The notes under the pieces were generated by a model. It searched no databases, had not been told where the DNA came from, and saw nothing but the letters and a program-made list of their open reading frames with translations. 50,416 nucleotides of DNA. It comes from Paenibacillus polysaccharolyticus (GTDB lineage: Bacteria > Bacillota > Bacilli > Paenibacillales > Paenibacillaceae). Below, one piece after another: positions 1 through 7,969 of this stretch (position 1 is its first letter; the number at the start of each line of letters is the position of its first letter). Position numbers and translations under genes: made by a program. Location: the NCBI RefSeq assembly GCF_900102085.1, contig NZ_FMVM01000030.1:1-50416 (forward strand), read 5' to 3'.

Positions 1-131
1 AAGCTCATTTTGAATCTGACGAGATTAAAAATCTCATTTTTGATCTTGCAAGCAAGATCGATACTCACTCGTTGTTCAGTTTTCAAAGATCAAACTTCTT
101 TTTTTCATCACCATTTTGTCTCAGCGGCGAC
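1..131 (-). other. leader of an rRNA operon (16S gene lies off the left edge)
   Basis: On the minus strand this is the transcribed leader of a ribosomal RNA operon. The stretch at about 74-95 reads TGATCTTTGAAAACTGAAC, matching the antitermination-type leader motif common before 16S genes of Bacillales, and the window ends inside the leader. It sits just downstream of bofA, as rrnA does in Bacillus subtilis. The 16S gene itself is not visible, so the assignment rests on the motif, the promoter at 138-167 and synteny. Confidence 0.7.
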
Positions 132-137
132 TTTTAT

Positions 138-167
138 AATATATCATACTTCGTTTGTTTTGGTCAA
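138..167 (-). promoter_or_regulatory. rRNA operon promoter
   Basis: Minus-strand -35 TTGACC (162-167) and -10 TATATT (138-143) are separated by 18 bases. An A-rich tract resembling an UP element lies just upstream (about 168-200). The predicted start near 131 leads into the rRNA leader. Confidence 0.6.
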
Positions 168-287
168 GCCTTTTTTTGAAATTATTTTTGAAGTTCGTAA
201 TGAACTTCATTTGTTTCAAGTAAAGCGTGTAACCAAGCAAGCAAAGCAACGAGATATAATGTACCATATATATTGCTCGGTAGTCAA

Positions 288-557
288 CTACCCGAATAAA
301 GAAATTTTCAACCCCAATAACAGACCAACCCCCGGGAGTCCCAGAACAGTAACTGTACCTATTGTTGCAGGATTTAAAGGGATATAAATTCCTGTTATCC
401 AACCTGAATAATTTACGACATATATCCCAGCGGCCGCAAGCACCACATGAATTCCGATTGATGTAAAGATTGTTAATCCTAAGCGTTTTCTAAACAAAAC
501 AATAACCAGTGCCAACAGAGAGGCAACCAATATACTTCCCAGAATAACACTCTTCAT
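288..557 (-). CDS. bofA: pro-sigma-K processing inhibitor BofA
   Basis: Small integral membrane protein of 89 residues with about three hydrophobic segments and the family's glycine-rich end (around GLPGVGLLLGLK). In the known system BofA sits in the outer forespore membrane and, with SpoIVFA, restrains the SpoIVFB protease so that pro-sigma-K is not cleaved too early in the mother cell. ATG at 557 is chosen because GGAGG lies 8 bases before it; the GTG at 566 falls inside that ribosome binding site. It follows yaaL and precedes an rRNA promoter, as in B. subtilis. Confidence 0.88.
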   Translation of the reverse strand: MKSVILGSILVASLLALVIVLFRKRLGLTIFTSIGIHVVLAAAGIYVVNYSGWITGIYIPLNPATIGTVTVLGLPGVGLLLGLKISLFG

Positions 558-614
558 ACATTCCACCTCCAGCTATATATAAAATCATCTGTATACTCAG
601 CCACCTGACTCTAA

Positions 615-890
615 TTACACACTAAGTTCTCGATCGGTAGTAGCCACATCCATCCCATTCAACCGTTTGGCCCGTTTCAAATGAATTTGGTATTTCCTCT
701 CGGCCGCTTCAAGCACATAGATGGCATAATCGATCTCATCCTCTCCCAGAGCATCCTCAAACTGTCGCATCGCACGTTCCCACTCTTGTTTGGCCTTCTG
801 CACATCCACATAAACCAACTCCGCCTCCAGTTTCGCAAGCTCTCTCTTCTTTCCGTCCCTTAAGCTACGCTTTTTTCGCCATATCAACAT
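615..890 (-). CDS. yaaL: YaaL-type DUF2508 protein
   Basis: A 91-residue, highly charged, probably all-helical protein with no membrane segment or signal peptide. It matches the DUF2508/YaaL family by size, composition and position between recR and bofA. The family's function is unknown to me. ATG at 890 is preceded by GGGAGG at a 6-base spacing; the in-frame GTG at 896 overlaps that site. The recR terminator lies upstream, so yaaL and bofA probably start from their own promoter, which I could not assign. Confidence 0.8.
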   Translation of the reverse strand: MLIWRKKRSLRDGKKRELAKLEAELVYVDVQKAKQEWERAMRQFEDALGEDEIDYAIYVLEAAERKYQIHLKRAKRLNGMDVATTDRELSV

Positions 891-978
891 AAACACCCTC
901 CCTTATCCATCCGTATAGCACACTCTCATACATATCAAGGAAGGGACAAACTTAGAACTTGGACATCTACTTTTATAA

Positions 979-1011
979 TAAAAAAAGAGAGAGCTCACGG
1001 CTCTCTCTTGC
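979..1011 (-). terminator. terminator after recR
   Basis: Minus strand: AGAGAGAGC, a short loop, GCTCTCTCT, then a run of seven T. It closes the dnaX-ebfC-recR transcript before yaaL. Confidence 0.8.
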
Positions 1012-1084
1012 AATATAAATCAATTTATTGGATTGTCTTCTATACGAACGACACCCTTATCAAGCTCACGCGCAACCAGATACA

Positions 1085-1684
1085 TTAGCGCATCTCTCTG
1101 CGTCCTTCCAGCGCCTTCGAAAGTGTAACTTCATCTGCATACTCCAGATCGCCGCCTACGGGCAATCCGTGAGCAATACGGGTCACACTAATTTCAAACG
1201 GACGCACTAGGCGGGAAATGTACATCGCCGTTGCTTCTCCCTCAATATTGGGATTAGTCGCCAAAATCAATTCTTTTACCCGCTCATCACTCAAACGAGT
1301 TAACAGCTCTTTCAAGCGTATATCATCCGGACCAATTCCCTCCATTGGAGAAATTGCCCCCTGCAACACATGGTAGTACCCATCGAATTCCTTAGTCCGC
1401 TCCATAGCTACCAGATCTTTCGAATCTTGGACTACACAGATGACGGACACATCTCTCGACTTATCCTGACATATCCGGCAAGGGTCTGTATCTGTAATAT
1501 TACAGCACACAGAACAGTAATGGAGATTACGCTTCACACTCACGAGCGCTTTGGCAAAATCAATAACGTCATCTTCCTTCATGTTAAGCACATGAAAAGC
1601 TAAACGAGCCGCTGTCTTCGGACCCACCCCAGGAAGACGGGTGAAGGCATCAATCAGCTTGGCTATCGGTTCAGGATAATACAA
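1085..1684 (-). CDS. recR: recombination mediator protein RecR
   Basis: 199 residues, full length. It acts with RecO/RecF to load RecA at gaps and stalled forks. Seen in order: an N-terminal helix-hairpin-helix region (LPGVGPKTAARLAF), a four-cysteine zinc site (CSVCC to CRIC, about residues 57-72) and a TOPRIM domain (from VICVVQD, about 80 on). The start is TTG at 1684 with AAGGAGA about 10 bases upstream; it gives the usual M-Y-P-E-P-I start. It follows ebfC after a 35-base gap and is the last gene of the dnaX operon, as in B. subtilis. Confidence 0.95.
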   Translation of the reverse strand: MYYPEPIAKLIDAFTRLPGVGPKTAARLAFHVLNMKEDDVIDFAKALVSVKRNLHYCSVCCNITDTDPCRICQDKSRDVSVICVVQDSKDLVAMERTKEFDGYYHVLQGAISPMEGIGPDDIRLKELLTRLSDERVKELILATNPNIEGEATAMYISRLVRPFEISVTRIAHGLPVGGDLEYADEVTLSKALEGRREMR

Positions 1685-1719
1685 TCGGTTGTGTCTCCTT
1701 TTGACAGGATCAGTTTATA

Positions 1720-2031
1720 CTAAAATAACCCCGGAATTTTCATGCCACCCGTGAATTTACCCATATCCTGATTCGCAATTTCATCTGCTTTTGTCAAAGC
1801 ATCATTCACAGCAGTCATGACAAGGTCTTGAAGCATTTCAACATCATCCGGATCTACGGCTTCAGGCTTGATCGTGATGGCAAGCAGTTTTTTATGCCCG
1901 TTAACTTCAGCAGTTACCACTCCGCCGCCAGAAGTACCTTGAACCGTTTTGTCCGCGAGTTCTTCCTGCGCCTTCAGCATTTGCTCCTGCATTTTCTTCA
2001 CTTGTTTCATCATTTGGTTCATGTTATTCAT
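1720..2031 (-). CDS. yaaK: YbaB/EbfC family nucleoid-associated protein
   Basis: 103 residues. Members of this family form tweezer-like dimers that bind DNA, and the gene is typically between dnaX and recR, as here. The N-terminal M/Q/K-rich helix, the central beta region (GVVTAEVNGHKKLLAI) and the C-terminal helix ending in a GGMKIPGLF tail are all visible. ATG at 2031 is preferred over ATG at 2040 because AAAGGAG ends directly at the latter and is about 9 bases from the former. Confidence 0.9.
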   Translation of the reverse strand: MNNMNQMMKQVKKMQEQMLKAQEELADKTVQGTSGGGVVTAEVNGHKKLLAITIKPEAVDPDDVEMLQDLVMTAVNDALTKADEIANQDMGKFTGGMKIPGLF

Positions 2032-2088
2032 ATCCGTCATCTCCTTTAATATAGTTATCTCAAATTATACACATTACATCGTAATGTA

Positions 2089-3834
2089 CTACTCTTTAAT
2101 GACTACGAGATCTTCGCCAAATAACTGAATAGCTTCATCAATCCAAGGCTGTTTATCGCCTGAACCACCATCTTCATGCTCTGGTTCAAGCTTAAAATCC
2201 TCCTTTGGCGTTTCAGAAGCTCCTTCCATCGCACCAGTCCAGTCCCTAAGCATCATCGTCACAAGTCGAGCCGGACGCCCAAGCTGTTCCGAAAGCACCC
2301 GCTCAATGACATCACGATTCGCCTGTTTTTCGGTTGTTTCACGGTGGATGTTGTTCTTAAAAGCAACCAGCACATTGTCTTCGAGCAGTGAAACCGGCTC
2401 TCCATCCATAAACCAAGCATGAACCGTAACTTTCTCTTCTTTGACACGTTGCAAAATCTGGCTCCATTTTTTGCTGATCTCCGTGAATTCTGAAGATCCT
2501 TTGCGCGCAATATATTGATCCAAATTCGCCGGAAGCTTCACTGGAGCGTTCGCTCTGGACATTGGCGCACGTGTTGCCGGTCGTGCAGGAGCATTTGAAG
2601 CCGCATCCCCACCTGACAGACCACTCTTGAGCGCTCGATCTAGCTTTTTCTCCAACTCAGCAAGCTGCTGTTTCAATCGATTGATCTCTCCAGTATCAGC
2701 GGGTGCAGAAGGAGAAGTCACTCCAACCGATGAAGCTGCTCCGCCCATAGCCGGGATACTACACAGTTTAAGCAGAGCCACCTCAAACAATGTCTGCGGC
2801 TGAACTGCATATTTCATCTCACTCTGGTACCGATTCAGCGTATCGATCATCTGAAACAACTGTTCCTTCGTAAACGATTCCGCCATATCTCGAAACGATT
2901 CCGGGTTCAACACCCGATCCGTCAGTTTGTCTGCATCTGGCACCATCTTGATCATCAGCAAATCCCGGAAATAGTAGAGCAGATTCTCCATACATTTGTC
3001 TGCACTCTTGCCTTCATGCATAAAGCCCTCGATCATCTGCAAAATATGACCGACATCCCCTTTGAGCAAGGAGGATGCGAGCTTGGCAAATTGTTCTGAA
3101 GGAATACCGCCTGTCATGTCCATAACCTGCTGATACGTTACTTTCCCATCGGTAAATGAAGAGATTTGATCCAGCACACTGAGCGCATCCCTCATCCCAC
3201 CATCAGATAGACGGGCAATGTACTGCAACGCATCTTGATCCGCTTCCATCCCTTCCTGTTCACAGATCAAAGTCAATCTGGCTGTCTGTTCTTCCAGAGA
3301 TACGCGGCGAAAATCAAATCGCTGACAACGCGATATAATGGTAGCAGGCAGACGATGCGGTTCTGTCGTTGCTAAAATAAACATTACATGTGGCGGCGGC
3401 TCCTCCAATGTTTTGAGCAAAGCATTGAACGCCTCTGTCGTCAACATGTGCACTTCATCAATAATATAAACTTTCTGCCGGACTTCGGTAGGGGCATACT
3501 TCACCTTTTCCCGAAGATCACGGATTTCCTCGACGCCCCGATTGGAGGCAGCATCAATCTCCTGCACATCCATAACAGCGCCGTTCGTAATTCGGCGGCA
3601 AGCCTCACATTCGTTACAAGGCTCAGTTGCAGGTCCGCGTTCACAGTTTACAGCCTTGGCCAATATTTTGGCCGCACTTGTCTTCCCCGTCCCTCGGGGA
3701 CCGCTAAACAAATAAGCGTGGGAGGTCCGCTGTTCACGAATCGCGTTCTGCAAGGTCTGAATAATATGTTGTTGTCCCACCATATCCTGGAACGACTGAG
3801 GACGCCACGCCCGGTATAACGCGATATGCTCCAT
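2089..3834 (-). CDS. dnaX: DNA polymerase III subunit gamma/tau
   Basis: 581 residues. This AAA+ clamp-loader subunit joins delta and delta' to load the sliding clamp and ties the loader to the polymerase. Walker A GPRGTGKT lies at 45-52, the zinc-binding cysteines at 64, 73, 76 and 79, Walker B DEVH follows, then a sensor SRC motif. After about residue 370 comes a low-complexity proline/alanine linker and a tau-like C-terminal domain. ATG at 3834 has AAGGAAGG upstream. It begins the dnaX-ebfC-recR operon immediately downstream of the SRP RNA gene, the B. subtilis arrangement. Confidence 0.96.
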   Translation of the reverse strand: MEHIALYRAWRPQSFQDMVGQQHIIQTLQNAIREQRTSHAYLFSGPRGTGKTSAAKILAKAVNCERGPATEPCNECEACRRITNGAVMDVQEIDAASNRGVEEIRDLREKVKYAPTEVRQKVYIIDEVHMLTTEAFNALLKTLEEPPPHVMFILATTEPHRLPATIISRCQRFDFRRVSLEEQTARLTLICEQEGMEADQDALQYIARLSDGGMRDALSVLDQISSFTDGKVTYQQVMDMTGGIPSEQFAKLASSLLKGDVGHILQMIEGFMHEGKSADKCMENLLYYFRDLLMIKMVPDADKLTDRVLNPESFRDMAESFTKEQLFQMIDTLNRYQSEMKYAVQPQTLFEVALLKLCSIPAMGGAASSVGVTSPSAPADTGEINRLKQQLAELEKKLDRALKSGLSGGDAASNAPARPATRAPMSRANAPVKLPANLDQYIARKGSSEFTEISKKWSQILQRVKEEKVTVHAWFMDGEPVSLLEDNVLVAFKNNIHRETTEKQANRDVIERVLSEQLGRPARLVTMMLRDWTGAMEGASETPKEDFKLEPEHEDGGSGDKQPWIDEAIQLFGEDLVVIKE

Positions 3835-3953
3835 GATGCGTTACCTTCCTTCCACTTCGCATTCGAGTCCGTTGTCGTCACCCCATTATACTATATTCCA
3901 GAGTGAATCCAAACTTTATCTGACTCATTTCATACGCGGTTTTTTAACATATC

Positions 3954-3991
3954 AAAAAAGACCCCTGCATTTATACTGCTGCAAAGGTCTC
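3954..3991 (-). terminator. terminator of the SRP RNA gene
   Basis: Minus strand: AGACCTTTGCA, loop, TGCAGGGGTCT with two G-U pairs, followed by TTTTTT. Confidence 0.7.
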
Positions 3992-4005
3992 TACAATTTA
4001 AAAGG

Positions 4006-4280
4006 TTAAGCCGTGCACCTGCTATCGATATTTGCGATCCAAGCGGCACCCCTGAACAATAGCTCAGGCTAGGCAACCCTCCGGCACAAGAGTGATCTCA
4101 CTTATGGCTGCTTCCTTCCGGACCTGACCAGGTTCATGAGTACTCATTGCGGAGGACCCAACCGTCAACACCACGTTCAGGGACCAAACCTCACATCGAC
4201 AAAACCTCTAACAGGAATTCAACCTCGCTATAGCGGATTGCGAGTTACAGGGCACCGCTACCTCCCCATCTAGCACGGTA
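4006..4280 (-). ncRNA. scr: signal recognition particle RNA, long (Alu-containing) form
   Basis: About 275 bases. The conserved SRP54-binding helix is clear on the minus strand: GTCAGGTCCGGAAGGAAGCA near 4105-4135, with its partner strand nearby. The 5' GGGGAGGTAGCGGTGCCCTG region (about 4250-4270) and 3' end match the long Bacillus scRNA that carries an Alu domain. CCGTGC at the 5' end (4273-4278) pairs with GCACGG near 4012-4017, closing the molecule. It scaffolds Ffh for co-translational membrane targeting. The ends are inferred from this pairing and from the promoter position. Confidence 0.93.
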
Positions 4281-4286
4281 AGAAAT

Positions 4287-4315
4287 AGTATAACGCAAGG
4301 TAGTCCAAAATGCAA
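4287..4315 (-). promoter_or_regulatory. SRP RNA promoter
   Basis: Minus strand TTGCAT (4310-4315), 17 bases, TATACT (4287-4292). Predicted start at about 4280 agrees with the RNA's closing helix. Confidence 0.65.
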
Positions 4316-4359
4316 CCGGCTGGAAAATGGAAACCACACACTTCTCTGTATAAGTAACT

Positions 4360-4387
4360 AAAAACCCCTGCCAAAATAGCAGGGGTG
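4360..4387 (-). terminator. terminator after rpmE
   Basis: Minus strand CCCCTGC, loop, GCAGGGG, then TTTTTA. Confidence 0.8.
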
Positions 4388-4429
4388 ATTGGGATACAAT
4401 AATTAGACAATCCACAAGGAATTGTACGA

Positions 4430-4627
4430 TTAGATTCCGTATTTCTTTTTGAAACGGTCCACACGGCCGCCAGCATCGATAAACTTCTGTTTACCTGTGA
4501 AGAACGGGTGGCACGCGGAGCAAATCTCTACACGAAGTCCTTCTTTAACCGAACCAGTCTCAAAAGTATTACCGCATGCGCAGGATACTTGACCAATCGT
4601 GTATTTAGGATGAATTGCTTCTTTCAT
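4430..4627 (-). CDS. rpmE: 50S ribosomal protein L31, zinc-binding form
   Basis: 65 residues, the usual length. It carries the cysteines of the zinc-containing (C+) type: C16 and C18 (CAC) and C36 and C39 (CSAC). In Bacillus the zinc form is replaced by the cysteine-free YtiA under zinc starvation; whether that paralogue exists here is not visible. ATG at 4627 follows GAGGTGAAAGG. A strong promoter and a structured leader precede it. Confidence 0.96.
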   Translation of the reverse strand: MKEAIHPKYTIGQVSCACGNTFETGSVKEGLRVEICSACHPFFTGKQKFIDAGGRVDRFKKKYGI

Positions 4628-4720
4628 TACCTTTCACCTCTTTCCGCCCTGAGCCTCAAGCGGACCCAGAGTAAATGGCACAACACAGCAGATTATAACA
4701 CGGCCTAAACCCGGTTGCAA
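4628..4720 (-). promoter_or_regulatory. rpmE promoter and possible L31-binding leader
   Basis: Minus strand TTGCAA (4715-4720), 17 bases, TATAAT (4692-4697) is a strong SigA-type promoter. The following leader of about 57 bases carries CCGC...GCGG around TTGAGGCTCAGG (about 4640-4660), just ahead of the ribosome binding site. Autoregulatory L31 leaders are known in Firmicutes; that this hairpin is one is inference. Confidence 0.5.
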
Positions 4721-4730
4721 TCTAATTCAT

Positions 4731-6005
4731 TCAAGAGGTAATCAGCTTTTTGGGACGAGCCATCCCAGCCGGTGGAACATGCGTATACGACCCGATGACA
4801 ACATCCGGCAACTCTTCCGCAAATATCTCCAGCATCTGCTTCATTCCCAATATATCTCCCTGTGCTGGCGGAATTAACTCCAGATAGCTCTCCGGGTCAA
4901 TATTCAGGTTACGCATCTGAATCAATCGCAGGTTGGTGCGGCGTGCAAATTCAATCATTGCCTCGATCTCTTCCTCACGATCGGTTACACCCGGGAAGAT
5001 CAGATAGTTAATGGAGGTATATACCCCTTGCTCCGCAGCGTACTTCATTGATTTCTCTACATTAGCCAATGTATATCCACGAGGTTTGTAATACGCGTTG
5101 TAATGATCATCCAATGCACTGATCGTACTCACACGCATCAGATCCAGACCTGCATCCACAATGCCGCGAATATGATCATTCAAGCCAGCATTGGTATTAA
5201 TGTTGATGTACCCCATATCCGTAATGGAGCGCACTTCGCGAATAGCTTCGATGATCAACTTGGCCTGTGTGGAAGGTTCACCTTCACACCCCTGTCCGAA
5301 GCTAATAATAGATTCGGGTGTTTTCAGATGTTCCAGCATCACTTCAACGATCTCATCCACACGAGGACGGAAATTCATCCGTGTCTGAGGTGATACAAAT
5401 CCACTGTCATCCGGCTGTTCAGAGATACAACCGAAACAACCAGCATTACATGAGTACGATACAGGAACGCCGCCTTCCCAACGATTCAAGAATGTGTTGG
5501 AAGACGTGAGACACTCATAACCCAGTGCACAATTGGACAGGTGGGTGTATAAACGGTTCTCTGGATACTTCTCCGTAAATCGTTTAACCCCAGAGCGCAC
5601 ATCGTCACGATCACAGTTCATCGGATTCCACTTCTCAGGAATATCGGACTGGGAAGCCGTAACGTAGAAACCGCCATCTTTCCAAACGACAGCCGAGTAT
5701 CCAAACAACGGCAGCTTGTAATCCTTATCCGTTTTCACGTAACCCGGCAAGCACAGACGCGTAAAACCTTGCGGCAGCAGAGCCCCTACAGCTTGTGTAT
5801 CACTCGGCAACGGCAACATCTCGCCTGTATCCGGGTCCATACCAATAGGACGGGTGCTTGGAAGACCAACCAATGTTGCACCGTCCGGCAGAGGAATCAA
5901 CTCATCCTCCATTATCTCGACAATCATATCTCCACTACGGGCGAGTCCGTACAGGGAGGGATGATCAAAAACATTACCTTTTTCATCTGCGTATACTAAA
6001 TACAT
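4731..6005 (-). CDS. radical SAM protein of unknown substrate
   Basis: 424 residues, soluble. A CX3CX2C cluster (C186, C190, C193) marks the 4Fe-4S site that cleaves S-adenosylmethionine, followed by the GQGCEGEP region and a TIM-barrel-like pattern of strands. About 180 residues precede the cluster and include further cysteines (C85, C131, C159, C165), so an extra N-terminal domain is likely. ATG at 6005 follows GAGGAGA. It stands alone between rpmE and rho, a place where B. subtilis has no such gene. I cannot name the reaction. Confidence 0.75.
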   Translation of the reverse strand: MYLVYADEKGNVFDHPSLYGLARSGDMIVEIMEDELIPLPDGATLVGLPSTRPIGMDPDTGEMLPLPSDTQAVGALLPQGFTRLCLPGYVKTDKDYKLPLFGYSAVVWKDGGFYVTASQSDIPEKWNPMNCDRDDVRSGVKRFTEKYPENRLYTHLSNCALGYECLTSSNTFLNRWEGGVPVSYSCNAGCFGCISEQPDDSGFVSPQTRMNFRPRVDEIVEVMLEHLKTPESIISFGQGCEGEPSTQAKLIIEAIREVRSITDMGYININTNAGLNDHIRGIVDAGLDLMRVSTISALDDHYNAYYKPRGYTLANVEKSMKYAAEQGVYTSINYLIFPGVTDREEEIEAMIEFARRTNLRLIQMRNLNIDPESYLELIPPAQGDILGMKQMLEIFAEELPDVVIGSYTHVPPAGMARPKKLITS

Positions 6006-6143
6006 GATGTTCTCCTCACATCTATTGGGTTAAACCTGACGACGAGTATATTATATTGCAGTCAGTTGATTGTACAGTCAGCCACATCTTTATCTTACAA
6101 CGATCATGGCTACGTTATACGAATTCAAACTGCAGTTCAAATG

Positions 6144-7469
6144 TTAATTCGATGTTCCTGATGTAGCCGTTTGTCTTGGAGAACGGCGAGTTGTCGTCGT
6201 TCCAGCATTGCTGGAGGGCGCATTGCCAGCCGCGTCAAACGCAGCCAGGAACTCGGCATTCGTTTTACTGTTGCGTAGTTTTTTCAGGAAACCTTCAACG
6301 AAGTCATGGGAATCATTCATATTTTTACGAATAGCCCAGATCGTATCGAGCTCTTCCTTGCTAAGCAATACCTCTTCACGGCGTGTACCGGAACGGCGAA
6401 TATCGATGGCAGGGAAAATACGGCGTTCAGCCAATTTGCGATCCAGATGAAGCTCCATATTACCCGTACCTTTAAATTCTTCATAAATGATGTCATCCAT
6501 ACGCGACCCCGTATCAATCAACGCTGTTGCCAAAATAGTCAAGCTACCGCCTTCCTCCACGTTACGAGCAGAACCAAAGAAACGCTTTGGACGATGGAAT
6601 GCTGCTGGATCAATACCACCACTTAGTGTACGTCCAGATGGCGGAATCACCAGGTTATATGCACGAGCCAGACGTGTGATACTATCGAGCAAAATAACGA
6701 CATCCTTTTTGGCTTCAACCAAACGCAGAGCGCGCTCCAGCACCAGTTCCGCTACTTTGATATGATTCTCGGGCAACTCATCAAACGTGGAAGCGACAAC
6801 TTCACCTTTTACCGAACGAGACATATCCGTTACTTCTTCTGGACGTTCATCAATCAACAGGACAAAAAGTTCAATTTCTGGATTGTTAGTTGAGATGCTG
6901 TTGGCAATTTCTTTGAGGAGAAGCGTTTTACCGGCTTTGGGAGGTGCTACGATCAATCCACGTTGTCCCAACCCTACAGGGGCAAGCACATCCATAATAC
7001 GTGTGGATAAATGGCTCGGGGATGTTTCAAGAACCAGTTTCTTCTGCGGATACAATGGGGTTAATGCCGGGAAGTGAAGTCTCTCCGCAGCCGCCGATGG
7101 ATTCTCACCATTCACAGCGTTAACTTGCAATAAACCGAAATATCTCTCATTTTCTTTTGGCGTTCGACACTTACCTGATACAAGGTCACCCGTTCGTAAA
7201 TCAAACTTGCGAATCTGTGAGGCCGAGATATAAATATCTTCTGTACTTGGCAAATAGTTGATTGGCCTCAAGAAGCCGTAACCTTCAGGTAAAATCTCGA
7301 GCACGCCCTGCATAAACATCAAACCACTTTGTTCCGCTTGTGCACGGAGTATTGCAAAGATTAATTCTTTCTTTTTAAGGGTCCCGTAATAAGGAATCTG
7401 GTATTTTTTCGCCAGCTTATAGAGGTCCGTTAATTTCATTTCTTCCAAATCGGAAATTTGCAGATCCAT
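6144..7469 (-). CDS. rho: transcription termination factor Rho
   Basis: 441 residues. This hexameric RNA-dependent ATPase ends transcription at unstructured RNA. Seen in order: an N-terminal Rho-N helical domain (1-45), an RNA-binding cold-shock-like domain (GYGFLRP, about 63-69), Walker A APPKAGKT (about 174), Walker B VVILLDSITR and the C-terminal Q/R-loop region (GSARNVEEGG). The last 30 residues are a disordered S/T/R-rich tail. ATG at 7469 follows AGGTGG. Its place near rpmE and murA matches B. subtilis, although glpX is absent between rho and murA here. Confidence 0.96.
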   Translation of the reverse strand: MDLQISDLEEMKLTDLYKLAKKYQIPYYGTLKKKELIFAILRAQAEQSGLMFMQGVLEILPEGYGFLRPINYLPSTEDIYISASQIRKFDLRTGDLVSGKCRTPKENERYFGLLQVNAVNGENPSAAAERLHFPALTPLYPQKKLVLETSPSHLSTRIMDVLAPVGLGQRGLIVAPPKAGKTLLLKEIANSISTNNPEIELFVLLIDERPEEVTDMSRSVKGEVVASTFDELPENHIKVAELVLERALRLVEAKKDVVILLDSITRLARAYNLVIPPSGRTLSGGIDPAAFHRPKRFFGSARNVEEGGSLTILATALIDTGSRMDDIIYEEFKGTGNMELHLDRKLAERRIFPAIDIRRSGTRREEVLLSKEELDTIWAIRKNMNDSHDFVEGFLKKLRNSKTNAEFLAAFDAAGNAPSSNAGTTTTRRSPRQTATSGTSN

Positions 7470-7969
7470 ATAATAACCACCTATTCAATTAATGAGTCCG
7501 TGAAATGGATAGTTTCGTTAGCTAATTCAAGCCATAGAAAGCAGTTCTACCACAATCTCTTCTATCCATTGTACGGAATGTAACCGTTATAATGCAAATA
7601 CATGTCTTGGTGTGTAAGCTTCCGGGTGGAATGGCCATTACATGGCATAATCCTTAATGAGTGAACTCCAAACATGGGGCGATCGATCCGGGAAGACCGG
7701 CTATGAAGCGCAGGTTCAAACAAATCCGGGGATTGGAGAAAGGGAATGATTTTCAAAAACAATATAAGAAATGATGTGTTCATAAAGCCTTATGATATTT
7801 ATTTCAAAAAAAGACCCTCCGAAACAAGAACCCGTTACAGTTCATCATATCCGGAAGAGAATACAAAATCTATTAGAATAGTATACCCTATTCTACTATA
7901 GGTTATGCAGCACCGCTACAAAACACGCTTCAAGCGGAAATATTTGCGATGCTGCGCCTTATTCATTAC
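7470..7969 (-). other. gene-free region upstream of rho
   Basis: 500 bases with no convincing gene; the short open frames have no ribosome binding site or family resemblance. Near 7800-7850 the minus strand has a T7 run preceded by an imperfect stem, a weak candidate for the murA terminator. The rest is probably the rho promoter and a long rho leader; rho is autoregulated through its leader in other bacteria, but I see no decisive signal here. Confidence 0.4.

Noticed and set aside
2644..2650. Possible programmed -1 frameshift site in dnaX (GAAAAAG)
   Set aside because: In the reading frame it is G AAA AAG, not the slippery A AAA AAG used in Escherichia coli, and no following stem was evident.
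7562..7783. 73-residue open frame on the minus strand between murA and rho
   Set aside because: No ribosome binding site, odd composition and no family resemblance.
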